Source: JANMZR01 sp040385875 (GTDB taxonomy: Bacteria > Bacteroidota > Bacteroidia > Cytophagales > Spirosomataceae). Taken from it: a stretch of 64,000 bases of DNA. Below are positions 33,148-41,692 of the stretch, piece by piece. Position 1 is the first letter of the stretch. Every line of letters starts with the position of its first letter. The notes beneath the pieces were generated by a model that was given only the letters and a program-made list of their open reading frames with translations, had not been told where the DNA came from and ran no database searches. The DNA lies in contig JAZKGO010000076.1 of the NCBI GenBank assembly GCA_040385875.1, positions 1 to 64,000 of the forward strand, read 5' to 3'. The translations under genes were made by a program, and so were the position numbers.

Positions 33148-35274
33148 CTAGAAATTGCCCCAACTTATACCCAAGGTCAAGTTGCGAGGAGGGGCAGGAT
33201 AAAAATTGCTACCAAAGGTACTTCTGCTGATATAAGTGGTATAAAGCTCGTTGGTTACATTCATTAGATTGGCGAATAGTTCAAACTGCTTTAAATGGAA
33301 GCCAGCTCGTAGGTGTAAGATGCTTAGTCCTTTAAGGTTGGCGAAACCACGATCATCATAAATATTCTTATTTTCATTGTCTTTAAAATACTGCCCAACC
33401 ATCTGCCATTCACTGGCAATTCTAAATCCTTTAAGCCAGTTGGGTTTATATTGAATCTCGGTCATTCCTGTGAAATGAGGGGCTAATGGCATTTCATTTC
33501 CATCAAATATTTGTTTATCCGATAGTCTGAATTTTTCATAAATATGTCGTGCATTGGTACCATTCAGACTTAACTTCCACTGGCCATTGGGTTGGAAAGT
33601 TATCGCATATTCTATACCCTTATGGATAGCCGACCCCGCACTTTTGTTTTCAACTGAATTGTCCGCATTTACAAACCTGACTACTTCGTTTTTGCTAGGC
33701 ATATAATAAATAGAGGCTTCAAGCATTATTTTGTTATTTAAAAGCGAAGCCCAAGCACCTAATTCATAATTTGAAAATACGGCCGCTTTTAGTTCAGGTA
33801 CTTTTACACCACGATAAAGCTGGCTAATATTCGGAGGGCTAAATCCTTGACTGGCATTGAAATAGCCTCCAATTTTATCCGTAATCTCATGGGTGAATCC
33901 GATTTTAGGAGTAAATCGATTGAAATTATTTTTTTCATCAGGCGCTCCTGAAAAAGCCGATGATTTTAGCGCATTATCAAAATTATAACTCATCAAATCA
34001 TATCTTGCACCAAGAGTCATTTTCAGCTTGGGCATTATATCCCAATCTAGCTGAGCATAGGTGGCCAAGTTCAATATTTTGGCCTGATAATTTACCAGCA
34101 TCGAATCGGGCCGCTCTTTATTTACAGTGTAAACTCCCGTTTTGGTGTCTCTATTGAGTCGCACATAGTAAGCCCAATAATCGTTGGGGGCATAGTCTGC
34201 AGATAATCCATTGATTAATTTGATCTTTTTTGAAGAAAATTCTTTCGTATTTTGAAAAATAAATCCGATACTTTTGAAACTATTTTCATTGATTTCTCCA
34301 TGTGCATTCGCTGCATTACCCGTGATTCTTCGAATAGAATAAGCAGGAAACTGACCAATCTTATTTTGACGAGCTATTAAATGTATTTGGCTGAAATTGA
34401 GGCTATTCCACTGTTTTTCGAGGGTTAATCTAGCTCTATGCGCACTAATTTTGCGGTAGGCAAAATCAGCCTGACTTACAAATTTTCTACTGTAAAAAGT
34501 GACACTATCCACACTTCCTCCTGCTTGTGCATCATAAATATTATTGGAAACAGCCAGAATCAATTTTGTTTTATTATTGATTGTATAATCGATCTTAGTG
34601 TTGAGCCCAAATTTTGAATAATCACTGGCGGGCTGCCATCCATTTTTTTGCTTTGAAAAAAGGCCAGCCACCGCTATCCCCAATTTATTAGATATTTTTC
34701 CTGAATATTTGGCTTTAGATTGAAAATATCCAAATGAATCGTGTTGAAAACCAATGGAATAGAGATTTTTTTCAGAGGAATTTATTGAATTGAAATTGAT
34801 CGCACCGCCCGCAGCCTCTGGCCCATACAATGAGGAGGATGGCCCTTTTATTACTTCAATGTTTTCGATAGCAGATTGATTGATCTCGATTAAGCCGTTG
34901 TTTTGAAATATCCCCATAGGTCGAATCGGAATACCATCTTCCAAATATAAAAAATAAGGGTTTAATCCAATGGGTTGACGAATGGCAATTGTATGTTGTT
35001 CATGATTGAAACTAGCCATTACGACTCCGGGTACTTTGTTGAGAAGTTCGGTGAGTAAGTTGGCATTCGTCTCTTTAATTTTTTGACTGTTTAATTGAAA
35101 GATAGAAATCGGTGCTTCTGACCGAAATGTAGCCTGCCGATTGGCAGAAATTATGACAGGATTGAGTAAAGTAGTAGGCCGAAGTAAGCTGTCAGTACTA
35201 CTTGCATTTTTTTGACTCAATACTACTCTATTGTTTAACAAAATTATCAGTAGTATAAAAAGAGTATTCTTCAT
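33148..35274 (-). CDS. TonB-dependent outer-membrane receptor
   Basis: A 708-aa gated barrel for uptake of a large ligand. Signal peptide (about 1-20); plug domain (about 35-165) with the TonB-box-like segment near LLNPVIISANRQ, QKIKETNANLLTELLNKVPGV and IENIEVIKGPSSSLYGPEAAGGAINF; then a 22-strand barrel ending in an aromatic residue (ISWGNF). The plug matches the FecA/PupB-like or vitamin-type receptors, without the CarboxypepD-type N-terminal domain of SusC proteins. No substrate gene lies beside it, so the ligand is not predictable; iron chelates or cobalamin are possible. Confidence 0.87.
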   Translation of the reverse strand: MKNTLFILLIILLNNRVVLSQKNASSTDSLLRPTTLLNPVIISANRQATFRSEAPISIFQLNSQKIKETNANLLTELLNKVPGVVMASFNHEQHTIAIRQPIGLNPYFLYLEDGIPIRPMGIFQNNGLIEINQSAIENIEVIKGPSSSLYGPEAAGGAINFNSINSSEKNLYSIGFQHDSFGYFQSKAKYSGKISNKLGIAVAGLFSKQKNGWQPASDYSKFGLNTKIDYTINNKTKLILAVSNNIYDAQAGGSVDSVTFYSRKFVSQADFAYRKISAHRARLTLEKQWNSLNFSQIHLIARQNKIGQFPAYSIRRITGNAANAHGEINENSFKSIGFIFQNTKEFSSKKIKLINGLSADYAPNDYWAYYVRLNRDTKTGVYTVNKERPDSMLVNYQAKILNLATYAQLDWDIMPKLKMTLGARYDLMSYNFDNALKSSAFSGAPDEKNNFNRFTPKIGFTHEITDKIGGYFNASQGFSPPNISQLYRGVKVPELKAAVFSNYELGAWASLLNNKIMLEASIYYMPSKNEVVRFVNADNSVENKSAGSAIHKGIEYAITFQPNGQWKLSLNGTNARHIYEKFRLSDKQIFDGNEMPLAPHFTGMTEIQYKPNWLKGFRIASEWQMVGQYFKDNENKNIYDDRGFANLKGLSILHLRAGFHLKQFELFANLMNVTNELYTTYISRSTFGSNFYPAPPRNLTLGISWGNF

Positions 35275-35349
35275 TAGTTTTTTAATTATCTGTAAATTTA
35301 AAAACTAATTATTATAGTTCTGTTGGGTATAAGGGTAATATTTACGGAA

Positions 35350-35925
35350 TCATTTACAATTGCCTTCTTTCAGGCTTGTACTTATTTTGGCAAAATCACT
35401 CTCAAGACTTGCATAAAATTCTTTGGTTGACCAACACAAAATTTGGTAATAATGCTCTGAAGTTTCAATATAAGTTAAAAGATATGAAATCCCAATTTCA
35501 GTACCACTACTACTAGTGAAAAGACCCGTTAGCAGTGATTGAGAATAATTGGATGTTCCTATTTTAAAGGTTTTTTTGTTGGTTTCTTTGGCATTTTTGA
35601 GACCCTCAATCAATTTTTTAGAGGTTGAATAGTGAAAATCAGAAATACTTTCATATTTGCTTCCTAGACTCTCAAGTTCAGCCTTTGAATCATCAATTAC
35701 TATGACATAGGCCTCTTTTGAAGCATTCATATATTGCAAAATGGCCGAATCATTTAAAGTATTGGTTTTCAACAAATAATTTGGCATGGAAAGATAAATG
35801 ACATTACCTGCCTTTTTTTCGCTAAAATTTTCTTGAGCATTTAAATAATTATTAGAAAATAGAATGATTAAAAGCATCCCCAAAATCTTGGTAACATTAG
35901 GTTTATTTGTCATGATAATAGTCAT
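35350..35925 (-). CDS. Secreted hypothetical protein
   Basis: A 191-aa exported protein with a signal peptide (about 10-30; translation may start at the second Met, TNKPNVTK). The mature region is polar and mixed alpha/beta (ENFSEKKAGNVIYLSMPNYLLKTNTLND...), ending in YYQILCWSTKEFYASLESDFAKISTSL. It reads like the small exported proteins that resemble DUF1795/PsbP-like or stress-reporter folds, but I cannot name a family. It lies 43 nt after the second M48 peptidase gene on the same strand and may share its transcript. Confidence 0.55.
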   Translation of the reverse strand: MTIIMTNKPNVTKILGMLLIILFSNNYLNAQENFSEKKAGNVIYLSMPNYLLKTNTLNDSAILQYMNASKEAYVIVIDDSKAELESLGSKYESISDFHYSTSKKLIEGLKNAKETNKKTFKIGTSNYSQSLLTGLFTSSSGTEIGISYLLTYIETSEHYYQILCWSTKEFYASLESDFAKISTSLKEGNCK

Positions 35926-35968
35926 TAGAATTGAAATATAAAACGGAAATTATTTTTTAATAATTGAA

Positions 35969-36772
35969 TCAATAATCCCACGAACCTGTATTTTTAAAAT
36001 TTTCAATCATTTTTTTGATTTCACCAATCCTATGGTCAGGGTCTGGGTGTGTACTTTGAAACTCTGATGGACGTTCAGCACCGCCTGCCGCTTGTTTCAA
36101 AATTTCCATCACATCAATCATTGCAGCAGGGTTATAACCAGTTTCTTGCATATATCTTACCCCATATTTATCCGATTCAAGTTCGTCTTCACGGCCATAT
36201 TTCATATTGACCATATTGCCTACATAACTGGCGATAGCTCCTGCACTGTTATTGCCATATGGGTCGGCAGTGGCTGAAACCACCGCTCCTAATAGGCCAT
36301 TTGTCAAGTCACTTTTGGCCATTTGTTGCGCCGAATGCCTTCCGATAACATGGCCAATTTCGTGTGCCAATACTCCAGCTATCTGATCCTCAGTATTTAA
36401 CCTTTTTAGCAAACCAACTGTAATAAAAATTTGACCACCTGGTAATGCAAATGCATTAATTGTTTCTGGATCGGCCAATAAGTGAAAGTCGAACTGATAG
36501 GGAGATTCTTTGGCTTGAGTGCCATTAACCAGCTTATTACCAATTGCTTTTACAATTCCTTGGGCTTTTGGGTCGCTGTAGATCCCGCCAAATTCGGCAG
36601 CCATCTGGGGGGCTGACTGCAACCCCATTGCTATTTCTTGTTCTGGTGTAAGACTTACCGCCTGTTTTTTGCCCGTAATAGGATTCACCTCCATCCTCGA
36701 ATAGTACGAAAATAAGGCTATTCCACCCATCAATAGCATGACTAATATCCTAAACTTGAAATTTCCTCCCAT
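35969..36772 (-). CDS. M48 metallopeptidase, membrane-anchored (second copy)
   Basis: A 267-aa protein from the preferred ATG at 36772 (frame is open to 36808; the shorter start gives a better signal-anchor MGGNFKFRILVMLLMGGIAL). Zinc motif HEIGH (about 137-141) followed by VIGRHSAQQMAKSD and the ligand Glu in REDELESDKYGVRYMQETGYNP, as in M48 BepA/LoiP-like proteases. There is no lipobox, so it is held by its N-terminal helix. Shares design with the lipoprotein peptidase at 30509 but is not under a direct-repeat site that I can find. Confidence 0.86.
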   Translation of the reverse strand: MGGNFKFRILVMLLMGGIALFSYYSRMEVNPITGKKQAVSLTPEQEIAMGLQSAPQMAAEFGGIYSDPKAQGIVKAIGNKLVNGTQAKESPYQFDFHLLADPETINAFALPGGQIFITVGLLKRLNTEDQIAGVLAHEIGHVIGRHSAQQMAKSDLTNGLLGAVVSATADPYGNNSAGAIASYVGNMVNMKYGREDELESDKYGVRYMQETGYNPAAMIDVMEILKQAAGGAERPSEFQSTHPDPDHRIGEIKKMIENFKNTGSWDY

Positions 36773-36829
36773 TTTATTTCTATTTTTTTTAATTAGGTAA
36801 ATGATCAAATTTTATAGCTAATTGTTTTA

Positions 36830-37033
36830 TCAATGTTCAATTTCAAATGACATTTTGCAATTGATTCGATATTCAGTTATTTTTCCATTTTCAACAATGG
36901 CACTTTGGTTAGAAATATTTACTGACCTAATGCCTCTCAGCGACTTTGATGCCTCTGTAACTGCTTGAGCTGCAGCATCTTCCCAGCTTTTTGAGGAAGA
37001 GGCCATTACTTCGATTACTTTTAATACGGACAT
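36830..37033 (-). CDS. Dodecin family protein
   Basis: A 67-aa flavin-storing protein, normal family length. MSVLKVIEVMASSSKSWEDAAAQAVTEASKSLRGIRSVNISNQSA and EYRINCKMSFEIEH match dodecin, which forms a hollow dodecamer binding riboflavin or coenzyme A in the cytoplasm. It is 58 nt upstream of the M48 peptidase gene on the same strand. Upstream (37034-37308) is about 275 bp of AT-rich sequence with no identified site. Confidence 0.88.
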   Translation of the reverse strand: MSVLKVIEVMASSSKSWEDAAAQAVTEASKSLRGIRSVNISNQSAIVENGKITEYRINCKMSFEIEH

Positions 37034-37308
37034 GATTTTTTAAAGTTTAAATTTTAGAATAAATCATTTGGAAAATTAAGCCAGACTACATCCTCAATAT
37101 ACTCTGCAACTAACTTTAATAAAATTATCAATATTTTCTTAATATTTGGTAGTTTCTTTGTTTTTGTATTTCAAATAATAAATCTAATCGTTTGTCTGTA
37201 GCCATCATTGTTGACTATTAGCTTTTTTTGCTTTCGGGAGAAGCAACATATCTTTTTAAGCCCACGTATTATTTATACTTACGAATCAATTATTTAACTT
37301 CAAGGATC

Positions 37309-37389
37309 ATGTTAAATCTGCTAAAAATTACTATTTATTTTTTATTAATTACTTCTTTATCAGCCTGTAAGGTCAATCCTGATGATTAA
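37309..37389 (+). pseudogene. 5' fragment of a broken lipoprotein gene
   Basis: A 26-codon frame with a convincing lipoprotein signal (LLITSLSAC) that stops at VNPDD*. Coding-like sequence continues after the stop in the same frame (LSPKEHEVVPRRALDG) for some 80 bp to the scaffold gap at 37478. The gene therefore seems interrupted by a nonsense or indel change, or by poor sequence near the gap. The gene identity is unknown. Confidence 0.55.
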
Positions 37390-37477
37390 CTAAGCCCAAA
37401 AGAGCATGAGGTAGTGCCTAGAAGGGCATTAGATGGAAAGCGATTATGGCGTTTTCATCATCCAATTTAAAAAATGG

Positions 37478-37577
37478 NNNNNNNNNNNNNNNNNNNNNNN
37501 NNNNNNNNNNNNNNNNNNNNNNNNNNNNNNNNNNNNNNNNNNNNNNNNNNNNNNNNNNNNNNNNNNNNNNNNNNNNN
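37478..37577. other. Scaffold gap (100 N)
   Basis: Exactly 100 unknown bases, a placeholder length. Lies inside the broken lipoprotein gene. Confidence 0.99.
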
Positions 37578-37578
37578 T

Positions 37579-37672
37579 AGATGGTCTTTTTTCTGAGGGT
37601 ATTTATTCAGGAGGGGTAAAGCTTGCTAGTTTTACTGTTTCAAGCGTGGTGACCAAATTAAATGCAAAGTAG
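37579..37672 (+). pseudogene. 3' fragment of a gene interrupted by the gap
   Basis: After the gap a 30-residue C-terminal piece, DGLFSEGIYSGGVKLASFTV followed by SSVVTKLNAK, ends at a TAG. It probably belongs to the same lipoprotein as the fragment before the gap, but the true gap length and reading frame are unknown. A terminator follows. Confidence 0.5.
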
Positions 37673-37700
37673 ATAAGAAGAATTTCCGTTTTATTATTGA

Positions 37701-37736
37701 ACCTGATAGTTTTTAGATTATCAGGTCCTTTTTTTA
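37701..37736 (+). terminator. Intrinsic terminator after the gapped lipoprotein
   Basis: Arms ACCTGATA and TATCAGGT, separated by a 10-base loop, followed by CC and seven T. It ends the broken lipoprotein gene and lies beside the convergent PepSY gene. Confidence 0.8.
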
Positions 37737-37746
37737 GATTACTCTT

Positions 37747-38298
37747 CTAATTTAAAAATATCAAAAATAGCAATGGGAAAATTATTCCTGCCAAAGCCAA
37801 TTTCCAGCCTCTTTGTCTAAAACTTAGCTTGCCTTTTTGTACCAATGTAGCGCCTGTAATGGCAATGAAAATGAGACTCAATGCAAAAATGTCAGAATAA
37901 TAGATCCACCAATTATTGTTATTGTTTTTATGAATAAGCATCATTTGCGAGATGATAGGGGTCTTTTTGAAAGTAACTATTTCACCTTTGCCCGATTGAA
38001 TAGCTATTTCCAAATCATTTTTTTCATACGAGATTTTGAGATTCCCGTCTTTAATAACAAACCGCCTGAACTTATCTTCTATACCTAGTTTTTTACCCAA
38101 ATCTTTGGAGAAATCCTCATTGATTTCCTTTTCATTGGATGGCAATTGTACGTTTACTTGCTTGGTTTCAGTGGTATATTTATCTGGATGCCAGCTTTGG
38201 CGGTGGTTCATCATCAAACCAGAGGCGGCAAATGAAACAATAAGGCCGATATAAAAATAACCAAAATCACGATGAAGTGCTCTTTTATTAAATTGCAT
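37747..38298 (-). CDS. PepSY-associated membrane protein
   Basis: A 183-aa inner-membrane protein of the PepSY_TM-like kind. N-terminal helix (about 11-30, FGYFYIGLIVSFAASGLMMNHRQ), periplasmic PepSY-like domain (about 50-120), a His-containing segment TPIISQMMLIHKNNNNNWW, and two C-terminal helices (about 133-152 and 164-182). Bacteroidota genes of this class usually accompany TonB-dependent iron receptors and are thought to act in iron reduction or release; here it directly follows such a receptor (81 nt). Confidence 0.82.
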   Translation of the reverse strand: MQFNKRALHRDFGYFYIGLIVSFAASGLMMNHRQSWHPDKYTTETKQVNVQLPSNEKEINEDFSKDLGKKLGIEDKFRRFVIKDGNLKISYEKNDLEIAIQSGKGEIVTFKKTPIISQMMLIHKNNNNNWWIYYSDIFALSLIFIAITGATLVQKGKLSFRQRGWKLALAGIIFPLLFLIFLN

Positions 38299-38379
38299 AT
38301 ATTTAAATTATTTTAAAAATATACCCTAAGTCCAAATTATAAGTTTGACTTAGGGCATTGATTTGTAATGGATTAACTT

Positions 38380-40734
38380 TTAGAATTTTAAAGCTATACT
38401 AGCTGAATAATTATGTGGAGCTATTGGATTTACACTATTGTCATCATGTACATTATAGTTATATACATCGAATAAATTACCCATTTTGGCACCCAATGTA
38501 ACTTTTTTGAATTTGTAACCCAAAGTAGCATCAATTTGCTGATAACTAGGGATATCTATTAGTTTGTACGAATCATTTGCAACTTGTACTCGAGTAGAGC
38601 GTCCGGCCTGACGATCTCCGAAATATAGTCCAATTAGCCCAATGTTTAAACCATTCAATTTACCATTTGAGATACTGTAATTCGCTGATAAATTTGCAGT
38701 ATGGTTTGGGTTGTATTTCAATAGACTACCCTCGACATAAGTATTCGATTTTACATATTTGGTTTCGTTATAACTGTATCCTGCTGCAAGGGTTAAATTT
38801 TGAATGGGACGAGCCATCAAATCAATTTCTAAACCTTTGCTGGCTACTTTACCCACCAATTCTTTGATATTAGTGTTGGTATTACCATTGGCCAATGATA
38901 TTTGAGCTAAATTGTCATTAATTATTTGATAAGCCGTGACGTTCAGGGAAAGTTGGTTGTTCAACATTTGTTTTTTAATACCGAGCTCAATTTGGTCAGT
39001 AAGTGAAGGCTTCAATGCATTACCCTCCACATCCACACCTGTATTGAGTGCAAACGAATTAGCATAGCTGCCAAATATAGATAGGTTTTTATTGGGCTGA
39101 ACCACAACGCCGAGCCTTGGTGAGAAGGCACCATCATAATTTTTACTTACAACTGTTTTATTAGTAGCTGCTGTAAGTACTTCACTGTCAGTTTGTTGAT
39201 AGCTGTATCTAACGCCAGCCAATACTTTTAGGTATTTATTGAGGCTAATCAAATCTTGTACATACACCCCAAATCTATTGATAGGAGCATTGGTAATTGT
39301 TGCAATAGTCATATTAGGAATATCATTTCTGGTCTTATAGGTTTTAGAACCAAAAATATTCACAGTGTCATACCGAGCTACTTGACTGTATGCGGTGGTT
39401 TTTGTATCAAATTGATCGGTTTCGGCCCCTATTAATACCTGATGATTGGTATTAAGTATTTTAAAAGTACCTGTCAGATCCAGCTGAGCCAAATTGTATT
39501 GATCGATTACATCTGTTTTTTGGATATTTCGAATCCACATACCCTCTTTGTTGATCATTGTACCAGAGTTGGGTCTTGTATTGGCAAAAAGACTCGTCTC
39601 GTATTTGCGAGATGCTGCGGTAAGATTTAACTTCCAATTATCAGATAATGAATGACTTATAATAACATTTGTTGACAATTGATTGGCTTTAAAATTGCTC
39701 CAGGCAACTCCCAAGAATCGGTCACGTGGTAATTCTACAATTTCGTAGTTGATAATACCAGCCCCAAAGTCAGGAGTGCGCTCATCATTTGAAAGATTGG
39801 TTTCCACTAATATTTCTGTTTTTTTGCCTAGTTTTACCAACACAGAAGGATTGATATAATATCTTTCAGAACTTACTCCCTTGCGGAAACTATTGGCTTT
39901 TTCATAGGATCCATTTAAGCGAAAGGCTATATTTTGTTTTTTGCCAATGCCAGAATAAATATCTAAATAAGGTTTTGCCTGCCCAAAGCTGCCTACTTTC
40001 ATCGATACTTCACCACCAAATTCAAACTTTGGCTTTTTGGTGACTAAATTGATAATACCACCCGCCGCCACATTGCCAAATAGTATGGCTGACGAACCTT
40101 TTAAGATTTCTACTTTTTCGATATTGCTAAAATCGCTCATCATTCCATTGAAGTATCGTACACCATTTCTAAAAGTATTGGTACTTCCTAATGAGAATCC
40201 ACGTCCAGCGATCTCCTCTTGGTACCCCCCTGTGGTTCCCATGATATACATTCCATTGGCATTTGCTAATACATCAGACATTGATTTTATCTGTTGATTG
40301 TCAATCATTTGTCTGTCAATTACTGCAAAACTTTGTGGTAAATCCATCGCTTTGATAGGAAGCTTTCCAATGGAGGTTACTTTTTCATTCGCATTCACGT
40401 ATCCTTTTACAATAATCTCTTTTAATAACTCTGAATTTTCAAAGAGTTCGAGCGCAATTCCAGTGGTTTTTTCTAATTCTATAATCACTTTTTGTTCTAA
40501 TGTTTTGAAACCTACGAAAGAGGCTATTAAGGTGTAGTGTCCAGGTTGTAAATTGTTGATTGAAAATTCACCCTTTTCATTTGTGGTGGTACCTTTTTGA
40601 AGCTCTTTCAATTTTAGACTTACAAATTCAGCAGGTTTACCTTCACTGTTAGAAACAAGTCCTTTTAAATGACCATTTTGGGCAACGATATTGATGCTGA
40701 ATAGTAATAATGCAAAGTATAGAATAGTTTTCAT
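38380..40734 (-). CDS. TonB-dependent siderophore-type receptor
   Basis: A 784-aa outer-membrane receptor from the ATG at 40734; the open frame to 40809 overlaps the promoter and is rejected. Signal peptide (about 1-18), CarboxypepD-regulatory-like domain (about 20-100, GHLKGLVSNSEGKPAEFVSLKL and NNLQPGHYTLIASFVGF), plug (about 120-230, SFAVIDRQMIDNQQIKSMSDVL and IEKVEILKGSSAILFGNVAAGG), and a barrel ending in ASIALKF. The plug is of the ferrichrome/FhuA-FoxA type. The promoter is flanked by two Fur-box-like palindromes, and the PepSY gene follows, so iron uptake is likely. Confidence 0.9.
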   Translation of the reverse strand: MKTILYFALLLFSINIVAQNGHLKGLVSNSEGKPAEFVSLKLKELQKGTTTNEKGEFSINNLQPGHYTLIASFVGFKTLEQKVIIELEKTTGIALELFENSELLKEIIVKGYVNANEKVTSIGKLPIKAMDLPQSFAVIDRQMIDNQQIKSMSDVLANANGMYIMGTTGGYQEEIAGRGFSLGSTNTFRNGVRYFNGMMSDFSNIEKVEILKGSSAILFGNVAAGGIINLVTKKPKFEFGGEVSMKVGSFGQAKPYLDIYSGIGKKQNIAFRLNGSYEKANSFRKGVSSERYYINPSVLVKLGKKTEILVETNLSNDERTPDFGAGIINYEIVELPRDRFLGVAWSNFKANQLSTNVIISHSLSDNWKLNLTAASRKYETSLFANTRPNSGTMINKEGMWIRNIQKTDVIDQYNLAQLDLTGTFKILNTNHQVLIGAETDQFDTKTTAYSQVARYDTVNIFGSKTYKTRNDIPNMTIATITNAPINRFGVYVQDLISLNKYLKVLAGVRYSYQQTDSEVLTAATNKTVVSKNYDGAFSPRLGVVVQPNKNLSIFGSYANSFALNTGVDVEGNALKPSLTDQIELGIKKQMLNNQLSLNVTAYQIINDNLAQISLANGNTNTNIKELVGKVASKGLEIDLMARPIQNLTLAAGYSYNETKYVKSNTYVEGSLLKYNPNHTANLSANYSISNGKLNGLNIGLIGLYFGDRQAGRSTRVQVANDSYKLIDIPSYQQIDATLGYKFKKVTLGAKMGNLFDVYNYNVHDDNSVNPIAPHNYSASIALKF

Positions 40735-40750
40735 GGATATATGTCTGTAT

Positions 40751-40773
40751 TTATTTAGATTAATTATAAATAA
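40751..40773. promoter_or_regulatory. Fur-box-like palindrome, downstream site
   Basis: A 23-bp imperfect palindrome, ATTTAGATTAATTATAAAT with flanking TT/AA, between the predicted transcription start and the receptor ATG. It matches the upstream site in 21 of 23 positions. The assignment to Fur rests on similarity to iron-box sequences of related bacteria and the gene's function. Confidence 0.5.
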
Positions 40774-40778
40774 TGAAC

Positions 40779-40810
40779 AAAGATAGATTAACAAATAAAT
40801 AACTTCCAAA
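40779..40810 (-). promoter_or_regulatory. Promoter of the siderophore receptor
   Basis: On the minus strand, -33 TTTG (40810-40807), a spacer of 20 nt, and a perfect -7 TATCTTTG (40786-40779), the standard Bacteroidota housekeeping promoter. Confidence 0.75.
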
Positions 40811-40812
40811 TT

Positions 40813-40835
40813 TTATTTAGATTAATTCCAAATAA
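40813..40835. promoter_or_regulatory. Fur-box-like palindrome, upstream site
   Basis: A 23-bp imperfect palindrome, ATTTAGATTAATTCCAAAT with flanking TT/AA, about 18 of 22 paired positions symmetric. It abuts the -33 element of the receptor promoter. Confidence 0.5.
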
Positions 40836-40898
40836 AATGTTTTTGTGAAATTAATTCTATGAAAAGTGATGATTAAGAGTAGAAATTGAACTTTGCCT

Positions 40899-41456
40899 TT
40901 ATTTTGCCCAATCGGGTGAGGGGGTATTGGGATTGAAAAGTTCGTCCATATAGTATTTGCGTCTACTGGTTTTGTTGCAATCGTTTGAGCCATCGATGGC
41001 ATAGGTGCAGGGTGAGTAAAGATCAAAATTGTCGGGATGCATCAAGCTTTTTGGACTTCCATCCGAAAACTTCTCCGTTTTATGTTCAATTCGCCCTAAT
41101 AAACAATGCCCCAATTCATGAAAAATAAGAGCCTCCTTTGCATTATCAGTAGCGATTTGCCAGCATGCAGAATTAGAGCTATTAATTTCAATTATTTTTT
41201 GAGCATTCTGATTATCAAGCTTTTGCGTACAAGTGCCGCAAGGTTCTGAAAGATTATTGCTTGATTTTGCAACTGTTAAAATTAAATTAGTGGTATCTAT
41301 CGAAACATTTCTTTCTTTGGCCTCCTTCAAAAAACTATTAAAGAAAGGTCTGAATTGACTGTCCATTTTTAATATAGTCGGCTCGGTGGGCGTTTCTTTT
41401 TTACAGGTAATCAATAGAAAAGAGAAAATTATAACTACTGAATATTTTGAAAGCAT
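40899..41456 (-). CDS. Lipoprotein with HExxH zinc site, metzincin-like
   Basis: A 185-aa lipoprotein from the ATG at 41456 (lipobox LLITC, Cys18). It has the zinc motif HELGH (about 113-117) followed by CLLGRIEH, which places a third His 12 residues after the first, and a Met-turn-like SLMHP (137-141). Metzincins have HExxHxxGxxH with ten residues between the first and third His; here there are two extra residues, so it would be an unusual member or a different clan. Several Cys (CGTC, CWQ, CTY, CNK) suggest disulfides. Probably a secreted endopeptidase; no known close relative. Confidence 0.75.
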   Translation of the reverse strand: MLSKYSVVIIFSFLLITCKKETPTEPTILKMDSQFRPFFNSFLKEAKERNVSIDTTNLILTVAKSSNNLSEPCGTCTQKLDNQNAQKIIEINSSNSACWQIATDNAKEALIFHELGHCLLGRIEHKTEKFSDGSPKSLMHPDNFDLYSPCTYAIDGSNDCNKTSRRKYYMDELFNPNTPSPDWAK

Positions 41457-41619
41457 AATTGTAATTTTTGAAAAGCCAATTTGCAAAAATACAAGTTTTT
41501 TGGTGTTTTAGCTCATTGGATTAATCCATCATAGAATCCAAGAGTTAGAAAATTAATGATCATTTAAGTAGTTGATAAACAAGATGGTGTAAATATTTCT
41601 CAAAAAAACTATGAAAATA

Positions 41620-41651
41620 GTTGTAAAACTAAAAATATAGTTATAGCTTTG
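41620..41651 (+). promoter_or_regulatory. tonB promoter with BlaI-type operator
   Basis: -33 TTG (41621-41623), 20-nt spacer, perfect -7 TAGCTTTG (41644-41651). Between them is a palindrome AACTAAAAATATAGTT (41627-41642). The same arrangement and nearly the same bases precede blaI at 42641-42672, implying control by one repressor. Confidence 0.75.
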
Positions 41652-41692
41652 ACCTAAGCTTTTAGTTAGTATAAAATTTAAATATAAAGGTC

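Noticed and set aside
40735..40809. 25-residue extension of the siderophore receptor
   Set aside because: It covers the -7 box and a Fur-like palindrome; the signal peptide starts at 40734.
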